Numbered from the stretch's first letter, positions 24,441 to 37,860 are shown. The stretch is 64,000 nt of DNA from Brachycybe producta (GCA_036925085.1 JAUPFP010000048.1:637001-701000); one strand, 5' to 3'. The notes: a model not told the origin generated them from the letters alone. Translations and numbers: made by a program.

Positions 24441-27400
24441 GCACAGTAAAGAAACACAGTCATAGTAGATAAGAAGTTCCACTGCACCACTTTTAAATCT
24501 GGAATCTGTGTAACCAAAGTTTCCCTCCCGTCATTTGCTGCGCCCTCTTGTAGAAGATTCGGATCAGGTGATTTCAGTACATATGCCAATGCAAAAACAG
24601 AGGATGCAAGAAAAAAGTGCTTCTACTATGACTGGATATAAGGAAGTGATTAGAACATTCTTCCAGAGGGGATGCTAGCTGAAATGATTTACGTTGCCAA
24701 AATTTCGAGTTAAAAAGTGGTAGCAGTGTGAAACATCCTCTTAATTTACTATACAAGTATGTAGGTCTTGAGTTTCAGGAATTTTTAGATGGTGTAATTA
24801 TTTTGGTTTGTCTGTTGTTCATGTCTTTTGTTAAGAAAAGTATTTAAACTAGTTGAAGAGACAGTAACATTTATGAGCTTAAATTTTAAATCACAAAGAA
24901 TATATGTGCTCGCACGTCCGATGTCCTTAGAAAACTATAGAAAAGACACTACGGACTACTAGACGACGGAATCACCAATCTTTGTCTCCTACTACACTGA
25001 AGGCTCTGACACCTAGTGCAGCTACTGTCGTTTACACTTTGCATCAAGGTGACAGAATAGATGTTTTTGTTTTTGTTCCACTGGACGGTGGCACTGTAGT
25101 ATGGCTATATGTTCTATAGGAGATCTTTTCTCTCCTACCCTTGGGTTTTGAAAAAAAATGTTTTTCTAACCAACGTTTTTTTAGGAGAAACATTACAAAA
25201 AAATTCAAAGTGTTTTAGAAACTAGAATACTTAATGATAATGTTAAGTTTTTTCATGATGCTATCTTTAGACAGTTTCAAAAAGGTGAAAAGAGTTTTTC
25301 ATGGCAAAACCAGCTTTTGAAAACAATTTGAATTTTTTGGTAATGTTTTTTTTTAAAAAAAGTTTGCTTGACGTTTTTGTGTCCAAATTAAAAAAAACGT
25401 TTATGGAGCATAGTATTAGCCACTGTTGTGGCGCCTTCCGAGGGAAACAAATGCAAAATAAATATCTATTGTGCCATCTTAAGTAAGTAACCTTTAAGTA
25501 GTAATTGGAATAAGATTGCGAGAAGACTTTACTTGTTTACCAACTTAATTGGATTACACCTTTTTTGTTTAAACGAATTCAATTATCTGGTCAATGATAC
25601 CAATGCACTATTTTTTTTTTTGTAAACAGCATACAATGATGGGCTTTGGTGTTTATTTGATAATTTAAAAGTTTTGGGTCTGTAGTATAACTACAAAAAT
25701 GTTTGTATTCAAGTCTCTCAGGAAAATTAGTTTCAAACCATCTATCAAAATTGTCATCCCAACAGAACAGAAACCAAAATGTCGTTTTGTTTTTTTTCTT
25801 CTTCTTCTTCTCCATAATAAAAATTCTCTAGAGGCTACTAGATTGCAAAGGTTCTTCTGCCTGTATTTTTTTTATACGAAACTTGTGTGTTAAATCTTCT
25901 AATTTATGACTTCCCATAAACACTGCAAAATGTATTCGTTTCTCCTTCAGTCTCTAAATATGCATAATGTTTCCTGAAATTACCATGGCCGAATGCCAAC
26001 TTTTTTGTTTCTTTCCTTTTGGCTTTTTTTTCTCTTCTTCTTCTTAGAAGACAAATGTCACTTAAAAAATGTTCATTTTATGCATAACTTTTTTTTTTTT
26101 AAAAAAAAAAAAGTTGTATTAAAGGATACAACTTTTTTTTTCGTTTGTTTTACAACCCTAAGACCAGATTATGGGTTTTAAAAGTGTGTCTTTCTGTATA
26201 TTAGTGTTATTTCAACTGTGTACATGTCTGTTTATGGCTAGTGTGACAAACAAGTTTGCTAGTAACTAAACTAGAGTACAAGAATCACTTGAAACTAAAA
26301 TGATGAAAGTAACTTCATAATGATAGTTTAAAAAATAAGTTTTGTAATTTTTTTCTTAAGAAAAAGCAAATTTCGCGTTTTTCATTATTTATATACTGCC
26401 ATAACAGGTTTATTTTGAAAAGAATCGTTGTGTATTTGATTTTTTTATGATTTCTTTACTTTTATAGTTTCGAGCAAACTTCAACTTCTTCTAAATCATT
26501 TTATTTTGGCTGAAAATGAAATAGTTTGTAATGTAAAGCCGCGTACAGTTCAAGCTCGCAAACCGTACTAGAAGAGTTCGCGAACTAATTTTGGTCTGTA
26601 TGTGGTTTTAGCTTCTTAACATTATTAAGCATTTTCCTGCATTTGATTGTGAAATGAAGCTGACATTTTTTAGCTGAAACTGAAGGTTCTAGCCGAAAGT
26701 TTGTTACGGGATAAATTATCCGATTTTATAAGATCTGATAAGATGCTTGTTGTAGCTGACAAGCTAGTGATGTCATCATGACATGATAGTCATCAACCAA
26801 TAGGAATAAAACAACGGCCGCTGCATGCGAATAATTCTCTTATGAAGGGCCACATGACATCGATCTTGTGTATTAAAATAAATTTATTTTGGTGCTTGAA
26901 ACTAATTTTATGTGAACTGAAAAGCTGATATGTTTTGTTGTAGCTGAAGATATCTGAGCATAATAGTGGAAATTTTTTCGCACTGAACAGCTAAGCTTCA
27001 GTAAAACTTTTTCATCTTAAGGGCGCTACTAAACCAGCCCTTTAACCCCTTGTCAATTTTCCAAATATGAAAAATTAAGCATAAGAGAATTAACAAGCTT
27101 TAACCATCACGACATGCATGCGTTCGAACAATTTAGGTTGAAACGCTATGGGTGGGCTGAAAACGGAAGTCGAAGTTTTAGTCATTAATGCGAATGACAG
27201 CCATCTTGAATTTTATGGCACTGTTTAATGAGTGATGCGTGGGTTGCTTGTTTGATTGAGACTCAAGACAGACAAGAAACAGTTGTTTATAGCGTGCTTC
27301 CAATTTGTCTGTTTTGTCTCTATTATGATTTGGAAGAATCCTCCAGAAACAAATTAGGGGTTGACATGACATTGTTTTTGAAGGGGTTTTATATTTTATC

Positions 27401-28570
27401 ATTCGGAAAAAAAAGCCAATTGGAGTCAAAGTAGAAAAACAGGAGACACTTGAAAGGGCTAATGCTGCTATTTCATTTCCGTTGTAGTCTCTTTTAGCCT
27501 TTTGAATGTTGAGTGTCAGGGGGTGTGGAAAATTGAATTAAATTGGAGAAATGTTTTTCATCTTCGTGCATGTCGTATAACCTAAAAGCATTTTTTTTCT
27601 TCAAGTGACTTTGTCGATCCTTGTGGATGTACTTGATTAAAAGTTGGTTTTAACTTATTTGAAGCAAATTCTGACACTATGAACTTCACAGTTGATATTC
27701 TTTTTATTACAAATGACACCAACATACTATAGGACTAGAATAGGCAATTGTTATTAGTTATGTATTGTAGGGACCTCGCTTAACGATAGAAATGCATTCT
27801 TGAAAGAAAAAAAAATCGCATCATTAATCATATCATTGTTAACCAAATCATAACTGAAGTAAAGTCAAATGTTAAGATGCTGTTTTTGTACAAAACTTTA
27901 GGGTTTTGGCTCTACGATAATTAATGTCTAGTGAGGTAACGTTAAGCGTTGCAATGACTACTTGCTTTGTTCAAGTTGTTTTTCTACAATCTAGATTTCT
28001 GTTGAGTCATTGGTAATATTGTTTTAAATTTGACCTATATAGCCTACTTGAATTTAGGCTATGGGTTTAACATATTAAAAAATAGATTAAGTATTCAAAT
28101 TTTGATAATTGCTTCATTAATTCTTAAGATATAATATCTTTTATTGTTTGCATAATAAACTTATGACATGACTATTGATGGATAGAAATACGTTGATACT
28201 TAATCGATTGCTGGTAGCTTTATATGTTATGCATACTTTCCTGATTTGGTTGCATGCTAGGTAGGCTATCAACGGTCACATAGGCTTTATAATATTTCTG
28301 CTGTTTATTCTATCTCGCCTAGATAGACCAAGGTTCATTTTGACATTTTTAAATGTTTATTCTTATCAGTCGTATTAGTAAGTTTTCCAGCTTTACTACC
28401 AGCGAGAAATTAAATTGTTTCTTGATGTTTGCCAATAAAAATGGCACGTAATTGCAAACTTGCTGATATTGTTTGACAATGTTTATGAGCATGTTATTTG
28501 AAGTGGAAACCATTGATTCGATTGTGAGACCGGTTTCCCTCCTATCTTGAATTGTTGAGGTATTTGAATT
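24441..28570. other. Long AT-rich spacer
   Basis: No gene recognised. It includes a perfect 30-bp palindrome of 12 T and 12 A flanked by AAC/GTT (26086-26115), a TTC run near 25796-25811 and a possible MITE end (TAAAGCCGCGTACAG) near 26536. The segment 27765-27960 begins with a pogo-like word (GGGACCTCGCTTAACGATAG) but has no clear second end. Confidence 0.5.
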
Positions 28571-28690
28571 TTAAAAATTACTCTGAAAGGAGCCGAGATG
28601 ACCTGTGGCAGAGGCCCGAGGGAGAAAAGTCCAATTGAAGAATGTGAAATGCATTGTGATAACCCAAAGATATAAACCCAATAACAATTG
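28571..28690 (-). repeat. LINE 3' UTR tail fragment
   Basis: Minus-strand copy of the tail found at 1125-1235 and 9440-9560: it shares words for TTGGGTTTATATCTTTGGGTT, the CAATTGGACTTT block and the ...CCTCTGCCACAGG end. Too short to contain protein sequence. It marks another 5'-truncated LINE insertion. Confidence 0.55.
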
Positions 28691-29252
28691 CAATGTGTAG
28701 TATAGGTAAAGAGTAGTATAAAAAAACTGCAACTGCATAACCAATCTTATATATTTGTTACCTGCAGTCAAAATAGGAAGTGCTTTTTGACGTGTTTTCA
28801 TTTTTGAAACACCTGTGGTTGAATGATTTTGTGTCACTTCCTGTTGGGTTTCACTTTCGTTCAATAGTGTTAACCATGTTGTATAAATACAGTTGATTTT
28901 ACTCCATTAAGAGCAAGTTTAACTGTGGTAAATTTAACCAGCTTTGTGTCTGTCGTACCTCCTCGTGTATAAATGGCACGGGTGGACACTCGACAACTAT
29001 ACTTTTATGAAGCCAAGGAAGAAAAAAAAAACATAATGAGGGTAGAATATAAAACATTAAAAAAGCAAAGATAAATGCAATTAATTATGTCATTTATTTG
29101 GCATCATAAGCAGAAACATAATTACCAAAAACGCATTTCAACAAATAACCAAAAGCAAGTTTGTCTTAACAAAACTGTGATACATTTCTGTTACTCATCT
29201 TTTCACTTTAATTCGTTTGTTTAATCAACAGGAAGATGTATGAAAGATCTAA
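28691..29252. other. Spacer, nothing recognised
   Basis: No coding or repeat signal supported. Confidence 0.55.
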
Positions 29253-29418
29253 GCTATAAGTAAGGCAAAAAGAATTATGCTTTTTGCAATCAAAGAGGCA
29301 GGTTAGAGAATAGCGTTCTTCTAAAATTTTAAAATACAACTGAATTAGGATTGCTAATTAACTCTAGTCCAACCTCTTTGATTGTAAAAAGCATAATTAT
29401 TTTTGATTTAGCTATAAG
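29253..29418. repeat. Palindromic element, 46-bp arms
   Basis: Arms 29253-29298 and 29373-29418 are inverted copies (GCTATAAG...TTGCAATCAAAGAGG against CCTCTTTGATTGTAAAAAGC...GCTATAAG-side sequence) with few mismatches and a 74-nt centre. Probably a small MITE. The centre has no coding potential. Confidence 0.7.
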
Positions 29419-31685
29419 GTGTAGTTGTCATCGAAAAGTAGAGCCACTTATTATTGACAAATACAACCGAGTTGGTGGTTCCACAAATACACTGGGGAAA
29501 TTTGCAATTTGACTGATTTTCTATTTACATGTAGCTCTAACGTGCAATATACAGTATATACTTTATATGAAAGTATAATGTTGTAGTAGCTTTATCAAAA
29601 GCATTGGTATATCGATTATAACATGCTTTTACATGTAACGTCTTGATTCTCATTGACCTAATGTATTTGATAACGCATTTTTTTACCATCTGACAGGGGT
29701 TGTGTTATTTTTACGGCTCCCATATTTCACTAGAAGTTTCATATCTCAATATGTATTTTTTTTATTTCATTGCTAAAATGGCTTGTAATAATCGAGAGAC
29801 GGTTCCAGTGAAACAATTTTTATTGATCTAGCTATAATAATTGTTCAATCCTAATACTACCACGTGGATCCATATGAACCCCAACAAAACTTTCAAATAA
29901 TAGAAAATGCATTAAATAAACTGTAAATAAGTTGAAATTGTATGGTTTTGTTACAAATATGTTTCTTAAAAACATTTATTTCTTGACAAATTGCAATGAG
30001 AATTGTGCATGTTAGAACAGGGTTGTCTTCTTATTACTCACAGCATATTTTGTTTGGAAATAACATTATATGTGGAGTACATATTGACCCCCCAATGGTA
30101 AAATGTGCACCCAAAAGACGACGTTTTGTCACATTTTATATTTTATTACTATTTTGATAATTTTAAGCCAAACCTTTTCAGAAATTAATAAATATTTCCT
30201 GTAATTATTAAAATTGATTATGATAAAATAAGTTTCAGGATAGAATTTATTAATTTCTATTATTTTATTATATATGGGTAACATATGGACCCCAATGGTA
30301 AAATGTGCATAAAATTGGCAGCCAAGATTGATATTTATTTTGCAAGTTGGTCTCATCTCTTGTATCATGGGCATTTTATGTCGTGTCAAATAGACGTATT
30401 GTGTATTGCTTGCTAAGCAGATGAAAAAGATTGGGTATGACTAACACCACCTTAAGCTTATTTTACTTTAATACACGCCAAAAGAATATGTTATTTCTGC
30501 ATTGGGAGATATTCCCGTGTTTCGTTTCTCGACTAGAGTTCCATTTATTTTCTTGTTTATTATGCATGACACAACACTCAATCAGATGTAGGGGTCCTTA
30601 TTATAAATAGACAAACTTTGAAAGATACATAACTAACTACACAACAAGTCTTTGTCTGTATAAAATACGTTCTTAGTTTTCGCAATCAGCCAATGCAGCA
30701 GTGCTGTTTCTTCACTTGTTGTTGTATTGTTGCTTATTTTTCCTTTCTTGCTTTTCAAATTGAGACGTCGCTCACTTCGAAATATTTTCAAGTGTGTGTG
30801 TGTGTATATTTTATATATGTAGTACATTCGTTATTATAACTTCTTGTCTTTGAAGTCTCGAAAGATTTCTGTTCTTTTTTTTTTTTTTTTGATGTATTCT
30901 CTAAAACGCAACATTTAATTGCATTTCTCTTGGTAAATAGAAGGAGAGCTCTGACATTTTCCGCTTCTTTAAACACACACACACACATGTGCTGCATTTT
31001 GTAAAGTTTATTTTGTTTCATAGTTTAATTTTTAAGGGTGCTGCCAAACTTCGTTTAATTTACATTGTACTTTAGTTTGTCATTTGATCTGCTTGGAGGT
31101 CACTGACTGCACAGTAACTTTTGAGGTAGATAAAGTTTCAGTACATAGTTTATTTTTAAAGATACCAACAGGATTGCCACTCAACCTAAAAACCTGGAAA
31201 TGTCAGGGAAATTAGTAAAAAAAAATTGTAAAACCTGAAAAAGTCAGGGAATGTATTTTCTGAAATTCCAATTCCAGTGATTCAAAAAAACTGCCAAAAA
31301 TTAAAAAATGAAATACTATGAACATTAATATACGGCTTAGGAGGGCTCAACAGGGTACGGGTACGGGTGTCTTAGAAAGCTTAAAAAATGGCAAAGATAA
31401 TGTCGATTTTTATTACAGTTTACATAAGGTTTTTTTTTTAAAACACCTGCAAAAAATCCAAATTTGGAATGGATACGATAGAAGATAAGATAGAAGTTAC
31501 GTGTCTGAAATTACAATTTTTGTTTGTTCTGCAACAAGTAGCAGAACTAGTAAATTTAATAGGATGGCCAACGTTTTCTAATAAATGATCTTGTTGCATA
31601 CATTTGTTTGTATTAGTTTTTTTTTGTATTTCATTAGGTGGCTGCACTTCTGCATTGATACCAACAACAAAAAACAAAATTATAT
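29419..31685. other. AT-rich spacer with one direct repeat
   Basis: A direct repeat of about 30 bp (ACATATNGACCCC then CAATGGTAAAATGTGCA) occurs at about 30078 and 30282. A GT run at 30791-30805 and an AC run at 30972-30986 face each other. An ACCTGRAAAAGTCAGGGAA-type word, common in hAT MITEs, occurs at about 31193 and 31235. No gene recognised. Confidence 0.5.
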
Positions 31686-32576
31686 TGTAACAAGGCTGGC
31701 CCTCGACCAGCCTGTTGCTCGTTTTGTCTGTCTCTTTGTTGGATGGCTGGTCCCAGACCAGCCGGTTGAGTCCGGGTCGTGCGACGCTCCACACTTTCCA
31801 AACTCGGGCTCTTGGACCTGCTCGGTGATCCAGGTCAACTTGTTGACCTGGATGCGCGGCCCTAGGTCGCGCCTCCGCTTCTTACTGGAGTCGGACTCCC
31901 TCCTAGTTCCCACAATTTAAAGAGATAGTGATGACTTCACACTTCCCAGAGGTGTGATCGCAAACAAGAAAGACTTTTCTTTTTTTTGCGATACTACTGT
32001 TTTATTTTATAAGCGACTGTAACATTTTACAAGTGATAATATATAAAATACATAAGCGACTGATTCAACTTTTCAAGAAATTCTAAGTCCAAAGTGGGAC
32101 TTTGATTTCACAACACACTGTCAAAAATGTGACATCAAAGAATCAATTTTAGAAAATCAGCCTCGAGCTTGCCTTGTGCAAGTACTTTTATCTCTCCGGC
32201 CCCTGGGAGGGGCCACTCTGTCCTAGGGCTCACCCATTGGTCTGATTGACCAATGGTCAGTCCCGATTCCCAAATATCTCCTTATTTGGCATCACATTCT
32301 AAGAAGAATTTGCATAATTCCAGAGAAACTATTCTGGAATTAATGGCCATTTTCAATCGTGTGAGAAACTTCAAATTTTCTATTTGAAGTTTCTACTTTT
32401 AGAAACTCTGTTTTCTATAATCGCTTAAACTGTCAAAATTCGCGAGAATTCCGACCGACATCTTTTGAGACTGGTCAGTTTTGGACACCACATGGTGCCA
32501 TCCCGGGGAAAGGGGTTCAGAAGTGAGCAGCCTCACTCACACATGTGCAGCTGGCACATGTGTGGGTGGTGTCACA
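31686..32576 (-). mobile_element. Solo-LTR-like block, related family
   Basis: GC-richer island, 891 bp. Read on the minus strand it begins TGTGACACC and ends TTGTTACA. It has a hairpin (CATTGGTC...GACCAATG, near 32236-32256), then GGCCCCTCCCAGG and GATAAAAG as a TATA-like box, then an AATAAAACAG polyadenylation-like signal: a U3-R-U5 order. The CATTGGTC hairpin plus GAGCCCT and CCCCTCCCAGG words are shared with 1959-2737. Target duplication is not clean (AAAT versus ATAT). The 118-codon frame across it is incidental. Confidence 0.6.
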
Positions 32577-32851
32577 ATTTATATTGGTTCTTTAAAAAAC
32601 TTAACTGCAGTTAAAAAGATTACCACAATTAATTTTCAAGTTTAAAAAAAAACGCAAATAAATTAGCCATAGTTAAATTTGTGAACAACGCAGTTTAATT
32701 AAACGTAGTTAATGATATAACTAGGATGTTTTTTGTGGTGAGCACTTCAACATACATTTTTTATGCAAACAACATGGCAGAGATTTTGATAGTACTCTCG
32801 TTTTTAACTAAAAAAGACGAGAGAACATGTTAAAAGATTTAAAATCTAACA
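32577..32851. other. Short spacer
   Basis: Nothing recognised. Confidence 0.5.
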
Positions 32852-33108
32852 CAATGATTCCCAAAAGGCGTGCCACGAATTTTTTTATTTCACATTTAAA
32901 TTTATTAATATAATTTGATATTTTCAAATAAAATTTAACTTTATAGGAAAAAAAGCAAAATGTACAATACTTTGCTCGTACGCACTAAAGCAGTGGTTTT
33001 CAAAGAGTATGTAACGGCACAGTAGTGTGCCGTGAGTTATGCTAGGCGTGTCGCAATTTCTCTATCTAAAAATGACTGCCATGAGCAAAAAATGTTTGGG
33101 AACCACTG
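32852..33108. repeat. hAT-type MITE, degraded or nested
   Basis: Right part 32991-33108 starts CAGTGGTTTTCAAAG and ends GTTTGGGAACCACTG, classic hAT/Charlie-like termini. A second matching terminus, CAATGATTCCCAAAAGG, lies at 32852. GTGCCACG and GTGTGCCGTGAG words inside are typical of these MITEs. No convincing 8-bp duplication was found, so the element is old or a composite of two insertions. Confidence 0.6.
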
Positions 33109-33699
33109 ATCCCCAACAGAATGTGGAACCCGAATATAATATGTTTAAAAATGCAAACACGCCTAAAGTACAGGTCTGTTAGTTTGTCTACAGTCGTTCT
33201 GAGTAACTTAGTTCATTCATTCATATACAGTTGAGAAAGTTTCTTAAAACACAACTTGTTTCTGATAAGTTGATAACATAAAACGAACAGACGTTCAATT
33301 TTACGCTAAAGTAAAAGGTAAAAAGCAAAGCGAAAGTACACATTTGCATAATGTTGCAATGGTGAATCGTAAACAAAGTTACGCTGATAGGAAAAATTAC
33401 ACCGATTTACTGGTTGATTTATTTATGTAGATCTAATTGCACTATTTTTTAATAATAGAAATGGGGTATAGTTATTTGGTATAGGTTGTACAAATCCTAA
33501 ATTTTCTCGAATCCGAATCGGAAAAGGTTCTCGAATCTCCCAAACCACTCGAATCTCTGAAATTCTTCATATTTAAGAATCCTATAATCATTAAGAAGAT
33601 ACAAATAAATGAAATAAACTATTAACTTTTAAATTATTAATAATTTATTCATAAAAAACAGTGTGCCACAAGGTGGTATTGGTGATCCGGGTGCCACCG
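33109..33699. other. AT-rich spacer
   Basis: No coding or repeat signal supported. Confidence 0.5.
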
Positions 33700-33960
33700 A
33701 AATTGCAACAATCGCCGTTTTTATAGGATCTTGCAAGAAAAGAAGCAAAAAAGGATGTCTGTATGTCCGTATGTCCGGAACCTCGAGTTTATGGGTCAAA
33801 CAACTCAAGAGAAATTTTCATTTTTTGACAATTTTTGCTTATTTGAATTTATGTGGTTTTTTGGTCTTTGGAAGTCTGTTGGGCCCTCCTGAGTACATTT
33901 CAGTGCTTTTAAGGGCATCTAGAAGACTTTCATTTTTTGCCATTTTTTGATAATATTTAT
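33700..33960 (+). repeat. Dispersed repeat shared with 42190-42480
   Basis: Shares TATAGGATCNTGCAAGAAAAG, then AAAAAAGGATGTCTGT, GTCCGGAACC and a CAACTCAAGA block in the same order with 42205-42305, which lies inside the hAT element at 41550-53640. It is probably a fragment of the same hAT family. The 95-codon frame 33663-33950 overlying it is not convincing. Confidence 0.5.
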
Positions 33961-34019
33961 GGACTCAGAATATATAAGTTCAAAAATTCATTGCAAGTGA
34001 ACAGACGAGTGGGAATGGA

Positions 34020-34545
34020 ACTGTTGGAATCTCTAAATTACCAGAGATGTCTGGAATGCAGCGATGTCTTCATCTAAAACAAGAAATAGAAATGGTGCAG
34101 CGTAGGGCTGCAAGATTTGTAAAGGGACGGTATGCGTATACTGACAGCGTATCGTCTATGCTCCAAGAGCTAGAATGGGAATCATTAACAGGCCGAAGAA
34201 ATGAGCAAAGCCTCGCTCTTCTGGGACGTTTGCTGTCTTGTGATAACATTACCCTGCTTAATGGTTTACTAACTAGAAATCCTCGTAAAGGTAGATTTGG
34301 GCAATCAAAAACTTTCAAAGAATTAATGGCTAGGACTGATGCATATTTTTGGTCTTTTCTTCCTAATGTTATTAGACTATGGAATTCTCTTCCTGTGAAT
34401 AGTTCTTTGTTAGGACGATTTCAATTTCATGATGATGTCTAATTTTTAAATAATGACAATCAGTCGTGATTGGGAGCAATCCCTCTCTGCCACATGGCTT
34501 TCGAGCTGATTGCAGGTGTATTTAATTGAATTGAATTGAATTTCC
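34020..34545 (+). pseudogene. CR1-like LINE C-terminus and 3' tail
   Basis: Best-preserved LINE end in the window. The 131-codon frame 34047-34442 contains EMVQRRAARFVKGRY, MLQELEWESLTGRRNEQ and a final WSFLPNVIRLWNSLPV, the usual order after the reverse-transcriptase domain of CR1/L2-like LINE proteins. After the stop, a short UTR ends in an ATTGAATTGAATTGAATT microsatellite (34524-34541), the kind of 3' tail such elements use for priming. The RT and endonuclease domains are missing, so this is a 5'-truncated insertion. Confidence 0.8.
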
Positions 34546-36510
34546 AGTGTGCACTGCAAGCTTTAAAAGTTACGCCGTTCAGATGCTCCGCATGCGCCGT
34601 ACACGCCGTACACATGCGTTCATACGCATGTAACAAAGAAAGAAAATTGGTTGTTTGATATATGAAAGTGTATATTAAAGCAATGGAGGTCTATAGGGTT
34701 CTTTGAATCTTTTGTTTTGTTAGTGAACGCTTCTTTTGGACGTCGATGGAGTTAAAACTAATTTTACCAAAATTTTTGACAGTCTTTGAAGATTCGAATT
34801 TTGAAGATTCGAATTTTCGAATTTCCCATCTTTATTATTTGGATAATTATTTAAATTTGATAAAATTTAAATTGACCTCAACAGAACCTATTATTAGTCC
34901 ACAAAGTAATTTTCTCAGAAGTGTATTGGCATTTGTTCAGTTGTTGTTAAAAGTTTGCGACTGATTAAAAAAATATAGGCTTCAATGAAAACCGTACCAT
35001 TAGACATGACAAGTACATTTTTACTGGTTTCTGTTCATTTTTCACAAGCTCTCAAATATGTTTTGAATACTTTTTTTTCTATACACGCATTTAAATTGAC
35101 TTTGTTGCTCTAATGTAATAATACATCACTGTTTATAGAAACGTAAAAATAACACCCCTGTTATGGACTTAATTGGGAACATTGTTATAGGATGAAAAAC
35201 GACTTTTACCCATTATGTGTATTGTAGTATTATCATCTTCATGTTTAATGGCTAGTCACGCAAAGAGTTGATTGTCAGCGGGAATGGATGTTTTCATTGC
35301 AGAGTACTCAGGCAACTATGTATAGATTCTGTTCGTTTTTTAAAAAAAAAATACAAGTTGAGATTTTTGCGTAGACTAGTTTTAAGTTGACTTTACTGAG
35401 TTTACTTTGTCAAAATTCATTGTTGTTTAATCTCGTTGATTTTTTTTTTGTTAAATAAACAAGAGGAGGATGTAGGGATATTTTAACAATACTGTACATT
35501 GAGTGTGTTTTGCTTGTAAAAAAAAGTCTCTATATTTCATTTTATATACGTCGAATGAAGGAATTTGTAGTTAAACTTGGTGTGTGTGTTTTATAGCCAA
35601 AGTGGAGAAATGTCAGTATGTCGGTATTAGGTCTGTGTAATTCATAGTTTTATTAAATTTGTCAAATATCAGTAGTTACAAACGCAATTGTGTAGATTTA
35701 CTCCAGAATTGTTTATTTTGCTACTGTCTGATAGTCGTGCAGAATAACAAATTTTCTCTTTTAACACTTATCAATTTTCCAATTTAACATGTAATATTAT
35801 ACATATTTCACGTATAATTACGGTTTAAATGAAGCCGCAAAAATTAGATTACTTTCAGAATTTACATAATATAGAAGGATTTTTAAAAAACTCGTAAGAA
35901 ATTTAAATTTTCTAATTATTTCCTTTTTATTTACAACTGCTTTATGTGGTACTTAAAATTTGTTTTTTAAGAGTCACTCTTTTTACGAGAATTTATAATT
36001 TTAAAGAGGAACCATAGGAAATTGGTTTGCATTTTCTTATAAAAAAGATAATATAATATACAGTGGACGTGATTTTTATTTTCAGAAACGAAATAATTGA
36101 GATTAGCTTTCATTTTGCGCAGAATCATGTAAAGAACAAAACGAAAAAAAAAAAAAAAAACTCAACAAAAACAGTTAACGAAGAAAGAAATCCTCTTAAA
36201 ATGTTGTATCTAGATTAATGATCATCTACCATTCTATTTAACTTTGATATTCTTATCTTTTACTACAGATTTTCTACATTTTATTTTTGCTCCTTTTCAA
36301 CTGTCTTTTCTATTGCAACTGAAACTTTCTAAATCAAAATATTCTCTTTTGTTTTTCATTCTCAATCTCAACGTTGAAATGATAAAAAACTGACAAAGAA
36401 CATGAATATTGTTATAACCGTACACTGCCAATAACATCTTCAAATGCGGTTAACTTCAAAAGTGCCAGTGCAATACTTAAAATAGCAACAAGTATCAATT
36501 ACAATTACAA
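34546..36510. other. AT-rich spacer
   Basis: At 34640-34735 a block (TTTGATATATGAAAG then GCAATGGAGGTCTATAGG) matches 53518-53575 inside the right part of the hAT element. Elsewhere only AT-rich DNA with homopolymer runs. No gene recognised. Confidence 0.5.
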
Positions 36511-36600
36511 AAATGTACTCTGCTAGCTGCCAATAGGCCTATGGCAGTGGGAGATAAAAGTCCACATGCGGCATTAAGCATTGTCAAGCAAATATACATG
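36511..36600 (-). repeat. LINE 3' UTR tail fragment
   Basis: Shares the GCTAGCTGCCAATAGGCC-type end, CAGTGGGAGATAAAAGTCC and GCATTGTCAAG words with the other LINE tails, on the minus strand. Very short and placed directly before a Helitron-like copy. Confidence 0.45.
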
Positions 36601-36628
36601 CACATCTATATACATTTATATATATATA

Positions 36629-36866
36629 CTAGTGGGGTAACCCGTCATAAATGACGGGAGCAAAATTCACAGGCAATTGTGTGCATGCGCGTTGTTTTTT
36701 CCTTTTTTTACTCCTTTCATTTCAATTTCAGTCATCCACTCCCACTTTTCCCCCTCCACGTTCTCTTTCTCTTTCTCTCTCTCTCTTTCTCTTTCTCTTT
36801 CCTCTCTCTCTATCTTTCTCTTTCTCTTTCCTCTCTCTCTCTTTCCTCTCTCTACTAATTTATTAT
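36629..36866 (-). mobile_element. Helitron-like element, short form, truncated
   Basis: Begins CTAGTGGGG plus the perfect hairpin CCCGTCATAAATGACGGG (plus strand), so on the minus strand it ends hairpin-CTAG-T. It lacks the internal foldback: AGGCAATTGTG joins directly to the GCATGCGCG block. The body has expanded into TC-rich simple repeat (36765-36857). It breaks off into Tc1-derived sequence at about 36867. Confidence 0.6.
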
Positions 36867-37860
36867 TATCATGGCAATCTGCTTAATCATCACGTATGGT
36901 GATGTACCAAATGTTCTCTATAGGATTTAAGTTGAGGGAACATTTCGGCCGTTCGAAAGTGGAGATATTTTGGTTTCGTAACCATTTCTTCGTTAGGTTA
37001 CTGGAGCAAACTGATGCATTTTCTTGCTGGAATACTAAGCTAATTGTAGGGAATCGATGTTTTTTAAGGCAGTGCATATCCTCCCAGCATTGTCTGATAA
37101 ATGATGATATTTGTTTTGGTTGAAATGAATCCTAAGCTATGCATTTCAAAAACTATGCTATTCATTCCAAAGACACTAAATGTTTCCCATATCATTAGGC
37201 TCACTAACTGCCAAAATTTTGATTAGAAAAATATTGTTTTCCTCATATCCTTCCAATATGAAGAAAAGAAGGGAAAAAAACTTTAAAATCATCAAGATTG
37301 AATTTTTCCCTCTCAGAAAGTTTGGTGGTGGGAGCCTAACAATATGAGAAGTGTTTAGTGTCCCTAGTAGCTTTTCTTTCATTTCAACCAAAAAAAGAAT
37401 GTTTATTATCAGACAATGTTATGAGAGTGTTTACCAATGGACTAAAGTGTTAGCTTAGTATTCGAGCAAGAAAATGCACCAGTTTACTACAGTAACCTAA
37501 GGAATGAATGGTTAATAAACCAAAATATTACCACTCTCAAATGGCCAATGTGTTAAGCAGATTGCCATGTAGAGCTGAAAAGTGGCATTTTAGCTGCTTC
37601 TGGGCAGAATTTTTGTAAATTTGCTTAGAAATATTGTTTAAAGTATGTAGAAATCAATGTTTTAAGTTATAAAACATTAGGACAGTCGTATACTTTATTA
37701 TTTTTAATGTTATTGTTGTGTTCAGTATGTGATTTTGTCACAATAGTTAATAAAAGTGAAAAGGTCATTAGTTCGTTTATAATTATAAAATGGCCATTAT
37801 CCAGTTTTTAATTTTCTAAATTTTTATCTTTTTAAGAAAAAAATTTCCGCCTAGCAGAAC
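36867..37860. mobile_element. Tc1-like relic with head-to-head arms
   Basis: Minus-strand 36883-37077 translates to FQQENASVCSSNLTKKWLRN and onward to LNLNPIENIW, the C-terminal part of a Tc1-type transposase including the NPIENxW motif of the third catalytic region. A second copy of the same region lies inverted on the plus strand at about 37377-37575 (FEQENAPVYYSNLRNEWL), followed by Tc1 flank sequence to about 37860. The 250-bp centre is the same as at 39391-39640. No complete transposase is present. Confidence 0.7.

Noticed and set aside
31438..31920. Frames of 77-118 codons on both strands
   Set aside because: They fall across the GC-richer LTR-like block and have no domain.
36651..36902. 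Ser/Leu/Phe-rich frames over the Helitron-like body (also at 7848, 14412, 15650, 38412, 61033)
   Set aside because: The same TC-rich repeat produces similar frames in every copy; frame and length are not conserved.
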